Shown here: positions 13,605-23,179 of the stretch, piece by piece
How positions within the stretch are numbered: the stretch's first letter is position 1
How the letters are laid out: the number at the start of each line of letters is the position of its first letter
Virus record (IMG/VR): IMGVR_UViG_3300037847_001682
Coordinates: 1-32,127 of that record
Origin: a virus
Direction: 5' to 3' (one strand)
Length of the DNA stretch: 32,127 nucleotides
Notes under the pieces: generated by a model
What the model saw: only the letters and a program-made list of their open reading frames with translations
Database searches by the model: none
Told to the model about the DNA's origin: nothing
Position numbers and translations under genes: made by a program

Positions 13605-14369
13605 ATGGTAAGTGTAGATACAGTATATCAACGTGTACTAGCATTAGCAAATAAAGAACAAAGAGGTTATATAACTCCGCAAGAGTTTAACCTTTTAGCA
13701 AATCAATCGCAGATGGAAATATTTGAAGAGTATTTTCATCACTTAAATCAATACCTTAGAAATCCAGGTAATGACTCTAGCTATGCAGACTCTGCAGATT
13801 ATATTCAAGATAAAATTTCAAGGTTTATAGTTGAAGCAGAAGAGTTACAGTATACAGAAGAAAAAACAAACGCATACGTATTGCCATCTAGTAATCGTAT
13901 GTATAGATTAACTAGGGTAAGTGCTGGCACAGATATTCTTAGTCCAACAGCTCAACAAATTACTTTTAAAGATTTAAAAAATCAAGCTAGAGCTGTATAT
14001 GCCGCTCAAGCTCACAACAACTCTCCAGTTTACGTACGCATGCACAATGTGCAAGCTAGCGGCCCAGCGTTTGAAGAAGAAATCGCAGGCTTAATAAAAA
14101 TATACACGGAAGGCTCAACTGAATTTACAGGTAATATAAACATTGGTTATATAAGAGTACCTAACAAGGTTGTTTGGGATTACGTTGTTGTAAATGAAAA
14201 AGCGTTATACAATGCTACTAATGCTTCAGACTTTGATTTACACCCATCAGAAGAAACAAACTTAGTATACAGAATACTTATGCTAAGTGGTATAACTATT
14301 AACAAGCCTGGTCTTGCAAGCTTAGCTAAAGCTGAAGTTGTAGAACAAGGTAATAACGAAAAAGCATAA
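13605..14369 (+). CDS. Putative head-tail adaptor / connector protein
   Basis: This 254-residue protein starts MVSVDTVYQRVLALANKEQRGYITPQEFNLLANQSQ, a helical opening typical of a conserved family in short-tailed marine phages found beside the next gene. A central mixed region (YRLTRVSAGTDIL, QITFKDLKNQARAVYAAQ) follows. It ends in NASDFDLHPSEETNLVYRILMLSGITINKPGLA, a helical end with a D-L-H-P-S-E-E motif. No enzyme motif, signal peptide or membrane helix is seen. Position after capsid and before the neck-like gene supports a connector role, with the ring contacting the portal. It joins the next gene through TAATG. The hairpin at 13560 lies upstream. Confidence 0.6.
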   Translation: MVSVDTVYQRVLALANKEQRGYITPQEFNLLANQSQMEIFEEYFHHLNQYLRNPGNDSSYADSADYIQDKISRFIVEAEELQYTEEKTNAYVLPSSNRMYRLTRVSAGTDILSPTAQQITFKDLKNQARAVYAAQAHNNSPVYVRMHNVQASGPAFEEEIAGLIKIYTEGSTEFTGNINIGYIRVPNKVVWDYVVVNEKALYNATNASDFDLHPSEETNLVYRILMLSGITINKPGLASLAKAEVVEQGNNEKA

Positions 14370-15298
14370 TGGGAGAGTACAGCAATCAAGGCATAAGTAA
14401 TTACTATAACCAAGAGTCACAGCACGGGTCTTACCAGTATCAAACGCTAGACGCTTTAGTTAGTACGTTTTTAATGGTATACGTTGGTGAAAACAAAATA
14501 ATATCAAAAGCAAATAGACAAGACGTTTTCTTTTTTGGCCGCAGAGCTTTACAAGAAATGAACTACGATGTATTAAGATCTAAGAAAACATTAGAGTTTG
14601 AGTTAGACAATCGCATGTACGTACCTATGCCTCATGACTATGTTAACCACACCGATGTTTTTTACACAGACAGCTCTGGTATAAAGCACCCATTATTTCC
14701 AGCTAGAGATACGCAAAATCCTTTTAGACCTAAAACAAAAGATTTAAACGTTAACGCGCAAGATCTTGATGAGTGGTGGGAAACTATGAAGTACTACAAT
14801 ATTTTTCAAGAAACTGAATACAATGGTTTAGAAGGAGAAGACTCTAAAACTTTAGAAGCTTTTCAAACAACTCCTAGCCATGAAGATCAAGTGGCAGACT
14901 TTAATTACAATGACGGACACTCTGAATTTGCGTTAGGTCAAAGATATGGTTTAGATCCAGAGCATGCTCAAATAAACGGAAGCTACTTTTTTGATTATGC
15001 TAACGGACATATTTATTTTAGTTCAGGCTTAGTTGGATCTACAATAGTATTAGATTACATAACCGATGGTCTAGCAGACGATGGCGATGCCTTGATACCT
15101 AAGCTAGCTGAAGAAGCTTTTTATAAATGCGTAGCTTATAGTATAGTTTCAACAGGAGCAAATTATAGCCCTGCAACTATACAACAATTAAAAAAAGAAA
15201 GATTTGCAGAGCTTAGAAAAGCTAAGATTAGATTATCAAATTACAAAACACAAGAGCTTACTCAAGTAATGAGAGGTAAGTCTAAATGGATAAAATAA
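14369..15298 (+). CDS. Tail tubular protein A-like (gp11-like) neck protein
   Basis: This 309-residue protein has a Tyr/Gln/Ser-rich first 25 residues (YSNQGISNYYNQESQHGSYQYQ). A helical section follows (LVSTFLMVYVGENKIISKANRQDVFFFGRRALQEMNYDVLR), then a beta part (LEFELDNRMYVPMPHDYVNHTDVF), and a C-terminal helical part (LIPKLAEEAFYKCVAYSIVSTGANYSP, FAELRKAKIRLSNYKTQEL). The pattern MxxYVGxxKIIxKxxRxDVxFxxRRAxQExxYD and PHDYVN is, as I recall, that of the gp11/tail-tubular-A-like connector found in marine podoviruses and crAss-like phages. It would form the ring below the portal to which the nozzle docks. Translation starts at TAATG of the preceding gene. Confidence 0.7.
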   Translation: MGEYSNQGISNYYNQESQHGSYQYQTLDALVSTFLMVYVGENKIISKANRQDVFFFGRRALQEMNYDVLRSKKTLEFELDNRMYVPMPHDYVNHTDVFYTDSSGIKHPLFPARDTQNPFRPKTKDLNVNAQDLDEWWETMKYYNIFQETEYNGLEGEDSKTLEAFQTTPSHEDQVADFNYNDGHSEFALGQRYGLDPEHAQINGSYFFDYANGHIYFSSGLVGSTIVLDYITDGLADDGDALIPKLAEEAFYKCVAYSIVSTGANYSPATIQQLKKERFAELRKAKIRLSNYKTQELTQVMRGKSKWIK

Positions 15299-15301
15299 GA
15301 T

Positions 15302-18300
15302 ATGCCAGAATTTAATAGAAATTTTGCGCAAGGTAAGATGAATAAAGATCTTGACGAGCGCCTTATTCCAGCCGGTCAGTACAGAGACGCTATGAACGTA
15401 CAAGTTTCTACTTCAGATGGTAGTAACGTTGGTTCATTAGAAAACATACTAGGTAATGGTCAGCTTTCTACAAACTTAATACCAGAGGGCGGTTATTGCG
15501 TCGGCTCTATAGTTGATAACGAAGTTAACTGCATATATTATTTAGTCGCAGGTAACGAATTTACTCACTCAAGCGGTAATAGAATTGCTAAAAATTATAT
15601 CGTAAAATATAGTATTGACGATAATAATCTTACTTTTGTATTCGTAGATATTTACAAAGTCACTACGCAGGTAACTGGTATTGTTACTGAAGAGAATATT
15701 CTTTTTGGTGAGATTAATTTTACACAAGTTTCTAGTAGCTATGGTCTAAGAAAAGGCATGGTGTTTGACAACGATAACAACATACAATTTGCTTTTGACG
15801 ACAATAAATTTCTTCCATCTAGAGAAGACATACCTACAGGAACATATACTTTTGAAAAAGAATCTGTTTTAGGTTTTAATAGCGAAACAAATATAACAGC
15901 TATAAATATTGTTGAAGATTTATTAATGTATACAGACAATATTAACGAGCCTAAAACAATAAATATAAAAAGATCGATATTAGGAACAGGATCAGGAGAT
16001 AATGTTTTAAATTCAAGCGGCGCAAATAACTCTTCAGATTTTCACACTAGACTTGTTAGCAGAAGAACAGACGGCAGCTTTAATGACGAAGGGTTTGAAG
16101 TAGTAACAAACTTTAGTCTTTTAGATTCTGGCACTCCAGTATACTCTGAGCTAGAAAATAATACAACTATAAGAAAAGGTCCTTTAGCTCCTCCAACGTT
16201 GAGAATGTCCTCTTCTACCGTAGAAAGAGCTCTTAGAGTAGACAGTCCTTTTAATCCAGTAGAATCACCTTTCTTTATTATTTCTGGTGGACAAGCTACT
16301 CAAGTTCCTTCTGGATCTGGATTTACCTTACAAACAGACGAGCCTGTTAGCTATTTTGTTGGAGACTTTATATTAATAACACAAGACTTAACTCAACCAC
16401 CCACGTCTTTTACAGATCACGATGTTAGAGTTAGAGTAGATGCTGTTAATAGCAATACAAGCTTTGACGTTACTATACTAGCTATAGCTGATGACTTAGA
16501 TACATCAACTGGTTTTCTTACTATACTAGAACAGCCAGATCCTTTGTTTGAATTTAAGTTTCCAAGATTTTCTTATAGATACAAGTATGTAGACGGTCAA
16601 TATTCTGCGTTTGCTCCTTTTTCTGAAGTAGCTTTTTTACCCGGGCCATACGAATATTATCCTAAAGAAGGATATAACTTAGGTATGGCTAATAGAGTTA
16701 GAAGTTTAAGAGTAGAAAACTACGCTCCAGCTCCTGATCACAGACCTAAAGATATAGTAGAAATAGACGTGCTATACAAAGAAGAAGGATCCACTACAGT
16801 CTACACTGTTAAAACTATAAAGCCTTCAGACGGTCAACCTCTTTGGCCACTCAGCACGGCGATTGGTGGATATAGTGTAGGCGCGGGAAGTGCTGCTAGT
16901 GTTTTAAACGATGGATTAGTTTTTAGAGGTAGTCTAAATATAGAGTCAGAATTAATACACGCTGTAGTTCCAGCTAATCAATTATTAAGACCTTGGGATA
17001 ATGTTCCTAGAAAAGCTTTAGCTCAAGAAGTTTCAGCTAATAGATTAATATATGCTAACTATGTTCAAAACTACGATCTTGTAGATTCAAATAATAAACT
17101 ATTAACACCTGAGCTTAAAGTAGGTTTAATTTCAAAATCTTACGGCGATCCTGGAATATCACCTAATATAGGTGTTCCTTTTAAATCTATAAAAACACAA
17201 AGAACATATCAGCTAGGAGTTGTATACAAAGACGAGTTTGGAAGAGAAACACCTGTACTAGCAGACAAAGAAAAAGGATCTTTTACTGTAGGCAAAGAGT
17301 TTTGTGACAATTTAAACTCGCTTAAAGTTAGTGTTTTAAATAGCGCACCAATTTGGGCTAAATCTTTTAAATTTTTTATAAAAGAAACCTCTAACGAATA
17401 TTACAACTTAGCAATGGACCGTTGGTATAACGCTGAAGATGGTAATATATGGTTGTCTTTTCCTTCGTCTGATAGAAATAAAGTTGATGAAGAAACATTT
17501 TTAGAATTAAAAAAAGCGCACGATAGTGATGTAGTCGTAGAACAACCTGCTAGATATAAGATACTAGCTATTAGCAATGAAGCTCCTGAATTTATAAAGC
17601 TTCAAAGAAAAAGTTTAGGTACACTACTAAACTCTTCGCATAATGGAGTAGATGATAATCAAATTGGTAGCGCTGCAATAGGTTATCCTATATCTGGTGA
17701 AAATTTAATACATATAAGAAAAAACGCTTTTGAAGAAAACTTTGATCCAGATGTAGTTTTACCTATAGCTTCTGATTGCTCTGTAAAAATACGAACAATA
17801 ACAGGAGAGTTTAGTAAGTACTACGACATAATAGATATAAGAAAAGATAATATCTTTGGTCAAGACAACGATGGCTACAAAATAACTATATCAGATACTT
17901 TTGATGCTGACGTAAACAATGTTACTGGTGGATCTTTTACGCCAGCTACAAATAGACTAGGACTACAAATAGAGATAGTTCAAAACGAAAAAGAAGATAA
18001 GCCTGAGTTTGAAGGTAAGTTCTTTGCTAAGATATACAAAGATCAAATCATAGAAGATTTTATTATGATATTAGACGACGAAAGAAATTTAGTCGTTGTC
18101 GATGCTTATGAAACTAGTTACCTTCACACTTACAATGGTGATTCTTCTAATCCATACGGTGGTGTTAACTTAGGTCGCAATACAAATAACGCTACTATGG
18201 GTATTGCTTTAAATGTTAGAGATCAGTGGAGAGAATCTCAAGCAAAAAAAGACCACGTTAATCCGTATAAAACTAGCTACACTTGGGGTGATAATTCTAA

Positions 18301-20872
18301 TTACGGAGGACCTCTAATAAATGGTGCTTTTGAAGTAAGAGACACTAACGCAGGAGATGCTACTGGCGCTAACAATTGGGGTATTGGAAAAGGTGATCAT
18401 GCCCTTGAGTTTTGGCATAATTATTTTACAAGAAAAGGCCAAGCTGAAATATTTATAGATGATGCTTGGGCTGTTTCGTGGAGACAAACGCCGCATACTT
18501 TAGATAACGCTTTTCCAGATCCTAATAATTCTAGCCCATATCATAACGCGCCAAACCATAATGGCGACTTTAACGCTGGTGAAATTGCAGGTGACGATCT
18601 TATTGAAGAAGCAAGATGGGGTGAAGGTAATGGATTTGCTCAAAACGGATCTAGAGGTATAAGAGGTAATTTAATAGATATATCTGTTACAGGTGGATTT
18701 CACGGAGAGTTTAACGAAAACGATGCTGCGTGGTCTGAGTTTGGAAATAACGGCTGGAAGGTACCTGAAGCTTTTCAATTTTTAAATCCATACATACTAA
18801 ACGATGGAAACAATAAGGACGAATATAATTTTTTAAGAAATTTAACTTTACCTGGAATAAAATGGAGATTTAAAGAAGATCCAGAAAAGACTATATATGA
18901 AGTTACAAAAGCATATAAGCATTACGGCATCATAAATTTTCAACTAAGAAATATAGATTTATTTGGTTCACAGTTAATTAATCCATTTACACTTTCATGG
19001 TATATAACTCAAAATGCTGAACGTCTTATTGATCTTGCGGCTGGTGGCGATGGAATTAATATAAGAACTGTGCTTGATGGTATGAGTAGATACCAAATAG
19101 AATCTAATAAAAGAAATAAATTTACAATTGCAGTTGATAAACCTTTTGCCTGGGACCCTAGATCTACAATAGCTCACGATGGTACAGAGACAGTAACTAT
19201 ACAAATATTAGGTAGATACGGAAACGAAGACATTGGTTTTTCTTCTGATAATCCAGCGGTATGGGAAACTAAACCTAAAGAAGATATAGAGCTAGATATA
19301 TATTATGAGATTAGTAGAGCTTATCCTATAGAAATAGAATCAAATAATACAGAAACTGTTTTGCTTCCAGGCTATGCAGACTTAGTATCTGTTGCTGGTA
19401 ATTTAGAGCCTGAGTTTAATAGAGTTAATAATTTAAGGCATTTTACAGGTTCAGAAAACTCTCGTCTTTCTCTCGCTAACCCTATTACTGCAAACGTAGG
19501 TGCTGAGCTATTGATTAACGATGGATATGGTGGACAGATAACTTTAGTTGTAGCTGAATTAGTTAATAACAGTACACGTGTAAATGTTTATAAAAAGTTT
19601 CACTCTGCTTTTACAGAGATAACTTTGCCTTGGCATAACTGCTATGTGTTTGGAAACGGTGTAGAGTCTGATAGAATAAGAGATGATTTTAATCAACCAA
19701 CTATACAAAACGGTGTAAAAGCTTCTACAACAATAGCAGAACAATATAAAGAAGAAAGAAGATCGCAAAGCTTTATATTTTCTGGTATATTCAACAGCTT
19801 GTCAGGTGTTAATAGATTAAATCAATTTATACAAGCAGAACCTATAACTAAAGATCTTGATCCTGATAACGGTAGTATACAAAAGTTATTTACTAGAGAT
19901 ACTGACATAATAACGTTTTGTGAAGACAAAGTGTTGAAAGTTTTGTCTGATAAAGACGCTTTGTTTGAATCAGGTGGTAATGCTCAGCTAACCGCTGCAA
20001 ATAAAGTTTTAGGTCAAGCTATTGCTTTTGGAGGTGACTATGGAATATCTAAAAACCCTGAGAGTTTTGCTGCAGATAAATATAGATGCTACTTTACAGA
20101 TACTCAAAGAGGTGCTGTAATAAGATTATCTAAAGACGGCATGACGCCAATATCAGACTATGGCATGAAAGATTATTTTACAGATACGTTTAATAATATA
20201 AGAGACATTAGATTAATTGGAACTTTTGACCAAAGGAAAGATAATTATAACTTAACAATATCAAGCAGAGGTAAAAGAGCTAGTTTTTTAAAAGCAATAG
20301 AGCCAACAACTATAACTTATAATGAGCAAGTTAAAGGCTGGGTAAGCTTTAAAAGCTTTCACCCTGAGTCTGGAGTTGGTGTAAACAATGATTACTACAC
20401 TTTTAAAAACGGATCTCTATGGAAGCATCACACCAATGCTAATAGAAACGATTTTTATAGCGAAGGATTTGTACCGTCGCATGTAGAAATATTATTTAAC
20501 GATGCTCCTAGCTCTGTTAAAAACTTTCAAACTATAAAATACGAAGGCACTCAAGCTAAAGTAGATAGAGACGCGCGTGATGATCAATACTATAACTTGT
20601 CAACTAAACGAGGTTGGTATGTTGACTCTGCATTTACAGATCTTCAAGACGGTAAGGTTCCTGAGTTTATAGATAAAGAAGGTAAATGGTTTAACTTTAT
20701 AAAAGGAGCATGCACTGACTTTAATAACTTAGACGAAAAAGAGTTTACAGTACAAGGCATTGGGCAGGCAGAGAGTATACAGCACAGCAGTCCAGGCGAG
20801 CTAGCTCCAGTTTCTAAAAGAGTTATATTTAGAGACTCAAGCTTTAGCGTAACAGGAGAAAATTGGGATTAA
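15302..20872 (+). CDS. Very large tail nozzle / stabilisation-type protein
   Basis: This 1,856-residue protein begins MPEFNRNFAQGKMNKDLDER and LIPAGQYRDAMNVQVSTSDG, then NVGSLENILGN. I recall this opening from the tail-tubular-B/stabilisation-type family of short-tailed phages, where it starts a beta-propeller or nozzle part. The protein is almost entirely beta. A conserved-looking C-terminal third has IFSGIFNSLSGVNRLNQF, then KLFTRDTDIITFCEDKVLKV, then FGGDYGISKNPESFAADKYR and GAVIRLSKDGMTPISDYGM. It is more than twice T7 gp12 (794 aa), so extra domains, possibly adhesins, lie in the middle (about 860-1300, Asn/Gly-rich). No stop or frameshift interrupts it. It starts four bases after the neck gene. 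Confidence 0.7.
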   Translation: MPEFNRNFAQGKMNKDLDERLIPAGQYRDAMNVQVSTSDGSNVGSLENILGNGQLSTNLIPEGGYCVGSIVDNEVNCIYYLVAGNEFTHSSGNRIAKNYIVKYSIDDNNLTFVFVDIYKVTTQVTGIVTEENILFGEINFTQVSSSYGLRKGMVFDNDNNIQFAFDDNKFLPSREDIPTGTYTFEKESVLGFNSETNITAINIVEDLLMYTDNINEPKTINIKRSILGTGSGDNVLNSSGANNSSDFHTRLVSRRTDGSFNDEGFEVVTNFSLLDSGTPVYSELENNTTIRKGPLAPPTLRMSSSTVERALRVDSPFNPVESPFFIISGGQATQVPSGSGFTLQTDEPVSYFVGDFILITQDLTQPPTSFTDHDVRVRVDAVNSNTSFDVTILAIADDLDTSTGFLTILEQPDPLFEFKFPRFSYRYKYVDGQYSAFAPFSEVAFLPGPYEYYPKEGYNLGMANRVRSLRVENYAPAPDHRPKDIVEIDVLYKEEGSTTVYTVKTIKPSDGQPLWPLSTAIGGYSVGAGSAASVLNDGLVFRGSLNIESELIHAVVPANQLLRPWDNVPRKALAQEVSANRLIYANYVQNYDLVDSNNKLLTPELKVGLISKSYGDPGISPNIGVPFKSIKTQRTYQLGVVYKDEFGRETPVLADKEKGSFTVGKEFCDNLNSLKVSVLNSAPIWAKSFKFFIKETSNEYYNLAMDRWYNAEDGNIWLSFPSSDRNKVDEETFLELKKAHDSDVVVEQPARYKILAISNEAPEFIKLQRKSLGTLLNSSHNGVDDNQIGSAAIGYPISGENLIHIRKNAFEENFDPDVVLPIASDCSVKIRTITGEFSKYYDIIDIRKDNIFGQDNDGYKITISDTFDADVNNVTGGSFTPATNRLGLQIEIVQNEKEDKPEFEGKFFAKIYKDQIIEDFIMILDDERNLVVVDAYETSYLHTYNGDSSNPYGGVNLGRNTNNATMGIALNVRDQWRESQAKKDHVNPYKTSYTWGDNSNYGGPLINGAFEVRDTNAGDATGANNWGIGKGDHALEFWHNYFTRKGQAEIFIDDAWAVSWRQTPHTLDNAFPDPNNSSPYHNAPNHNGDFNAGEIAGDDLIEEARWGEGNGFAQNGSRGIRGNLIDISVTGGFHGEFNENDAAWSEFGNNGWKVPEAFQFLNPYILNDGNNKDEYNFLRNLTLPGIKWRFKEDPEKTIYEVTKAYKHYGIINFQLRNIDLFGSQLINPFTLSWYITQNAERLIDLAAGGDGINIRTVLDGMSRYQIESNKRNKFTIAVDKPFAWDPRSTIAHDGTETVTIQILGRYGNEDIGFSSDNPAVWETKPKEDIELDIYYEISRAYPIEIESNNTETVLLPGYADLVSVAGNLEPEFNRVNNLRHFTGSENSRLSLANPITANVGAELLINDGYGGQITLVVAELVNNSTRVNVYKKFHSAFTEITLPWHNCYVFGNGVESDRIRDDFNQPTIQNGVKASTTIAEQYKEERRSQSFIFSGIFNSLSGVNRLNQFIQAEPITKDLDPDNGSIQKLFTRDTDIITFCEDKVLKVLSDKDALFESGGNAQLTAANKVLGQAIAFGGDYGISKNPESFAADKYRCYFTDTQRGAVIRLSKDGMTPISDYGMKDYFTDTFNNIRDIRLIGTFDQRKDNYNLTISSRGKRASFLKAIEPTTITYNEQVKGWVSFKSFHPESGVGVNNDYYTFKNGSLWKHHTNANRNDFYSEGFVPSHVEILFNDAPSSVKNFQTIKYEGTQAKVDRDARDDQYYNLSTKRGWYVDSAFTDLQDGKVPEFIDKEGKWFNFIKGACTDFNNLDEKEFTVQGIGQAESIQHSSPGELAPVSKRVIFRDSSFSVTGENWD

Positions 20873-20873
20873 T

Positions 20874-22139
20874 ATGGCAATAAATTATACAGTAAGCGAC
20901 TTTGAAGTAAATAGTTTTGTTGGGCAAGTTACACCGGCTGGCGTAGCTAATCTAACTATAACGCCTATTGGAGACGAAGAAATATTTGCTGAAGAGTTTT
21001 TTATAGGCGGAGCTGCAGCAGCGGCAAATGTTAATGGAGCTTTTTTTGTTGGAGGTAATGTTTCACCTGAAGTAACTCAAGTTGCTTTTACTGACAATGG
21101 AGACGGAACTGTAAATGTTGCTATAAGCTACAATGCTTTTGTTGTTCAAGCTAATAGCGCAGTTCATATTGATATAGACAGAAAAGCACTATCGCCCGTG
21201 CCTCCACCGCAAGAGCGCAAAGGCTGTACAAATCCAGAGGCAATTAACTATGATCCTTTAGCTACATCAGATGATGGCTCTTGTCAATTTGTTATACGCC
21301 ATGACAATCCTAATCCTGTTGGGCATGGAGATGCTGTTGTTACTTCTTTTAAAGTAGACACTCCTAATTTAAAAACTCCTAATGCTCAATTTGTAACAGT
21401 ATCAAATACTAAAGAAGCTTCTTACAAAGTAGTTCTTTATAACAAAACAACAGGAGAGTACTATAACTTTAACGACGATAACGAATTGTACGGTGGATTT
21501 ACAAAAAACAGAAGAAACGTAGATCATATTGAAACGTTAGCTCCTGCTGGCGCTAAAAAACTTTTAGTACAATATCCTGGTATATCTGCTAATGCAGTTT
21601 ACAAAATTTATGTTGAGCCTATAGGTGACACTAAGCTAGCTAAAGATGTACCTAGCAAATCAAATCCATTTGAGTTTACACAGAGAATAGATACTACAAT
21701 TAGTTTAAATTTAAAAACAGCAAACACTTCTAACTGGACTATTGGATCAGCTGCCACTATATCAGATAGACCTGGTAAAAAACCTCTTAGAGTAACTAAA
21801 AAAACTTTTCCAGAAGTTGACATGAAGTTTGTTGATGGCAAGCCTGGTTATAAACAGTTTTCTTTAACAGCGGCTTTTGGAGCTGGTGGTGGCAAAAGCT
21901 CAGCCGCTTTAGTAACTAATAGAAAACCTCAACTAATTGATTTGTCAGCACCAACAGACTTGACTGTTCTTGAAAAGACTGATTCTGGAGCTATAGCAAA
22001 CCGAATTAGAATTGAAGGTGCTGATGTTAGTTATGCCACAGACACTTTGACTATAACAGGACTTTTAGTTGTAGAAAAATTTGGTACAACAAGCGAAACA
22101 ATAACAATAGATATAGATAACATAGTAACACTATCATAA
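20874..22139 (+). CDS. Beta-rich tail/adhesin protein with GCTxP cysteine motif
   Basis: This 421-residue protein starts one base after the nozzle stop. The N-terminal domain (about 1-105) is beta-rich (YTVSDFEVNSFVGQVTPAGV and onward). A Pro linker (PVPPP) leads to a short module GCTNPEAINYDP...DDGSC (residues 117-137, C118 and C137). This resembles the Cys-bounded GCTDPxAxNYDPxAxxDDGSC element frequent in secreted proteins of Bacteroidota and in environmental sequences. The rest (about 145-421) is beta-rich and Thr/Asp/Ser-rich, ending TETITIDIDNIVTLS-like strands. No signal peptide is seen, as expected for a virion part. It is probably attached to the tail and involved in surface contact; the function is inferred from position and composition. 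Confidence 0.65.
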   Translation: MAINYTVSDFEVNSFVGQVTPAGVANLTITPIGDEEIFAEEFFIGGAAAAANVNGAFFVGGNVSPEVTQVAFTDNGDGTVNVAISYNAFVVQANSAVHIDIDRKALSPVPPPQERKGCTNPEAINYDPLATSDDGSCQFVIRHDNPNPVGHGDAVVTSFKVDTPNLKTPNAQFVTVSNTKEASYKVVLYNKTTGEYYNFNDDNELYGGFTKNRRNVDHIETLAPAGAKKLLVQYPGISANAVYKIYVEPIGDTKLAKDVPSKSNPFEFTQRIDTTISLNLKTANTSNWTIGSAATISDRPGKKPLRVTKKTFPEVDMKFVDGKPGYKQFSLTAAFGAGGGKSSAALVTNRKPQLIDLSAPTDLTVLEKTDSGAIANRIRIEGADVSYATDTLTITGLLVVEKFGTTSETITIDIDNIVTLS

Positions 22140-22140
22140 T

Positions 22141-22530
22141 ATGCCTCCTCCATTTACACTAATAATAAATTTTAATTGCGCTATACAAGACTCTGTCTCT
22201 GTAGGCGATATAGCATACGGCGTAGTAGCTGTACCTAACTCAAGCTTCAATGTTAATCAGCAAAATATAACTAAGCTAGGTGAAATAATTGGAATAAATA
22301 GAGGTAGTAGCAATGGTAGTATTACAATACAAACTGACTTGTATATTAATGAGATACCAGAACCTAAGCCTAATGGAGATGAGTTTTTATTTATATTGTT
22401 TAGTAAAGACAACTGCCAAGAGTACGGCTCTATGTTAGGTTATTTTGGATCGTTTAAGTTTAAAAATAACTCAGATGAATTTGCAGAACTATTCAATGTA
22501 ACTGTTGACGCTTTTGAAAGCAGCAAATAA
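22141..22530 (+). CDS. Small tail-associated structural protein (unknown)
   Basis: This 129-residue, mostly beta protein starts one base after the previous stop. It has FTLIINFNCAIQDSVSVGDIAYGVV, TLxIxT strands and an end GYFGSFKFKNNSDEFAELFNVTVDAFESSK. I recall this end (LGYxxxVKFxNNSxExAELFxVxxxxxESSK) from uncharacterised structural proteins of marine and cyano-phages. There are two cysteines (C13, and C in DNCQEYG) and no enzyme motif. Its place directly behind the GCTxP protein suggests a tail component or chaperone for it. Confidence 0.55.
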   Translation: MPPPFTLIINFNCAIQDSVSVGDIAYGVVAVPNSSFNVNQQNITKLGEIIGINRGSSNGSITIQTDLYINEIPEPKPNGDEFLFILFSKDNCQEYGSMLGYFGSFKFKNNSDEFAELFNVTVDAFESSK

Positions 22531-22560
22531 GTGTAATAGTAAAATTGTAAATTTAATTAA

Positions 22561-23178
22561 ATGAAACACATAAGTGATCAAGCTATAAATAATCCTTTGT
22601 CTAAAGAAGATTTAAGAAAACAATTTATAGAGCAAACAGAAAAATTAGGTCTAAAGCATACTTTTACTTTTGACGAAGCTTGGGAAATAGCTCAAGAGAT
22701 TAGAAAAAAACAAGAGTATAGACAAAAAATAACAGAGCTGCACGAGCAGCTTGAACATGAAGGTGGTATAGTTGGTAAAGAATTACATAAGCTTAACCCA
22801 ACAAAACATACGTTCGCTGGTGGTTGTTATATTAGAGAAATATATAATCCTGCTAACATGCTGCTAGTAACTAAAATACACAAAGTTGACCACCCGTACT
22901 TTTTAATGAGTGGCAAAATGTCTATATTAACCGAAGACGGTGTTATAGAAGTTGAAGCTCCTCATCATGGAGTTACTAAAGCTGGGACTAAACGAGTTAT
23001 ATACACTCACGATCCATGCAAGTTTGTAACAGTACATGCTACAAACAAGACAACTCCTGAAGAAGTAGAAGAAGAAGTAATAGCAAAAAGCTTTAATGAT
23101 GAAGCTATTTGTTTAGACGAAATACAAAGCCTAACTGAAAAGCTAGGCTTAAATGTTGAATTAACTAAAGAAAAATAA
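22561..23178 (+). CDS. Cupin-fold protein
   Basis: This 205-residue protein has a helical, charged N-terminal part (1-80). A double-stranded beta-helix follows: AGGCYIREIYNPANMLLVTKIHKVDHPYFLMSGKMSILTEDGVIEVEAP and then AGTKRVIYTHDPCKFVTVHA (about 85-160). Cupin motif 1 corresponds to KIHKVDHPYFLMSG (H107, H111) and motif 2 to the H150...H159 region, so a metal could be bound, although the canonical Glu is not obvious. Residues 165-205 are acidic and helical. Similar cupin proteins occur in tail regions of many marine phages without known function. A 30-base A/T-rich leader precedes it. Confidence 0.7.
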   Translation: MKHISDQAINNPLSKEDLRKQFIEQTEKLGLKHTFTFDEAWEIAQEIRKKQEYRQKITELHEQLEHEGGIVGKELHKLNPTKHTFAGGCYIREIYNPANMLLVTKIHKVDHPYFLMSGKMSILTEDGVIEVEAPHHGVTKAGTKRVIYTHDPCKFVTVHATNKTTPEEVEEEVIAKSFNDEAICLDEIQSLTEKLGLNVELTKEK

Positions 23179-23179
23179 T

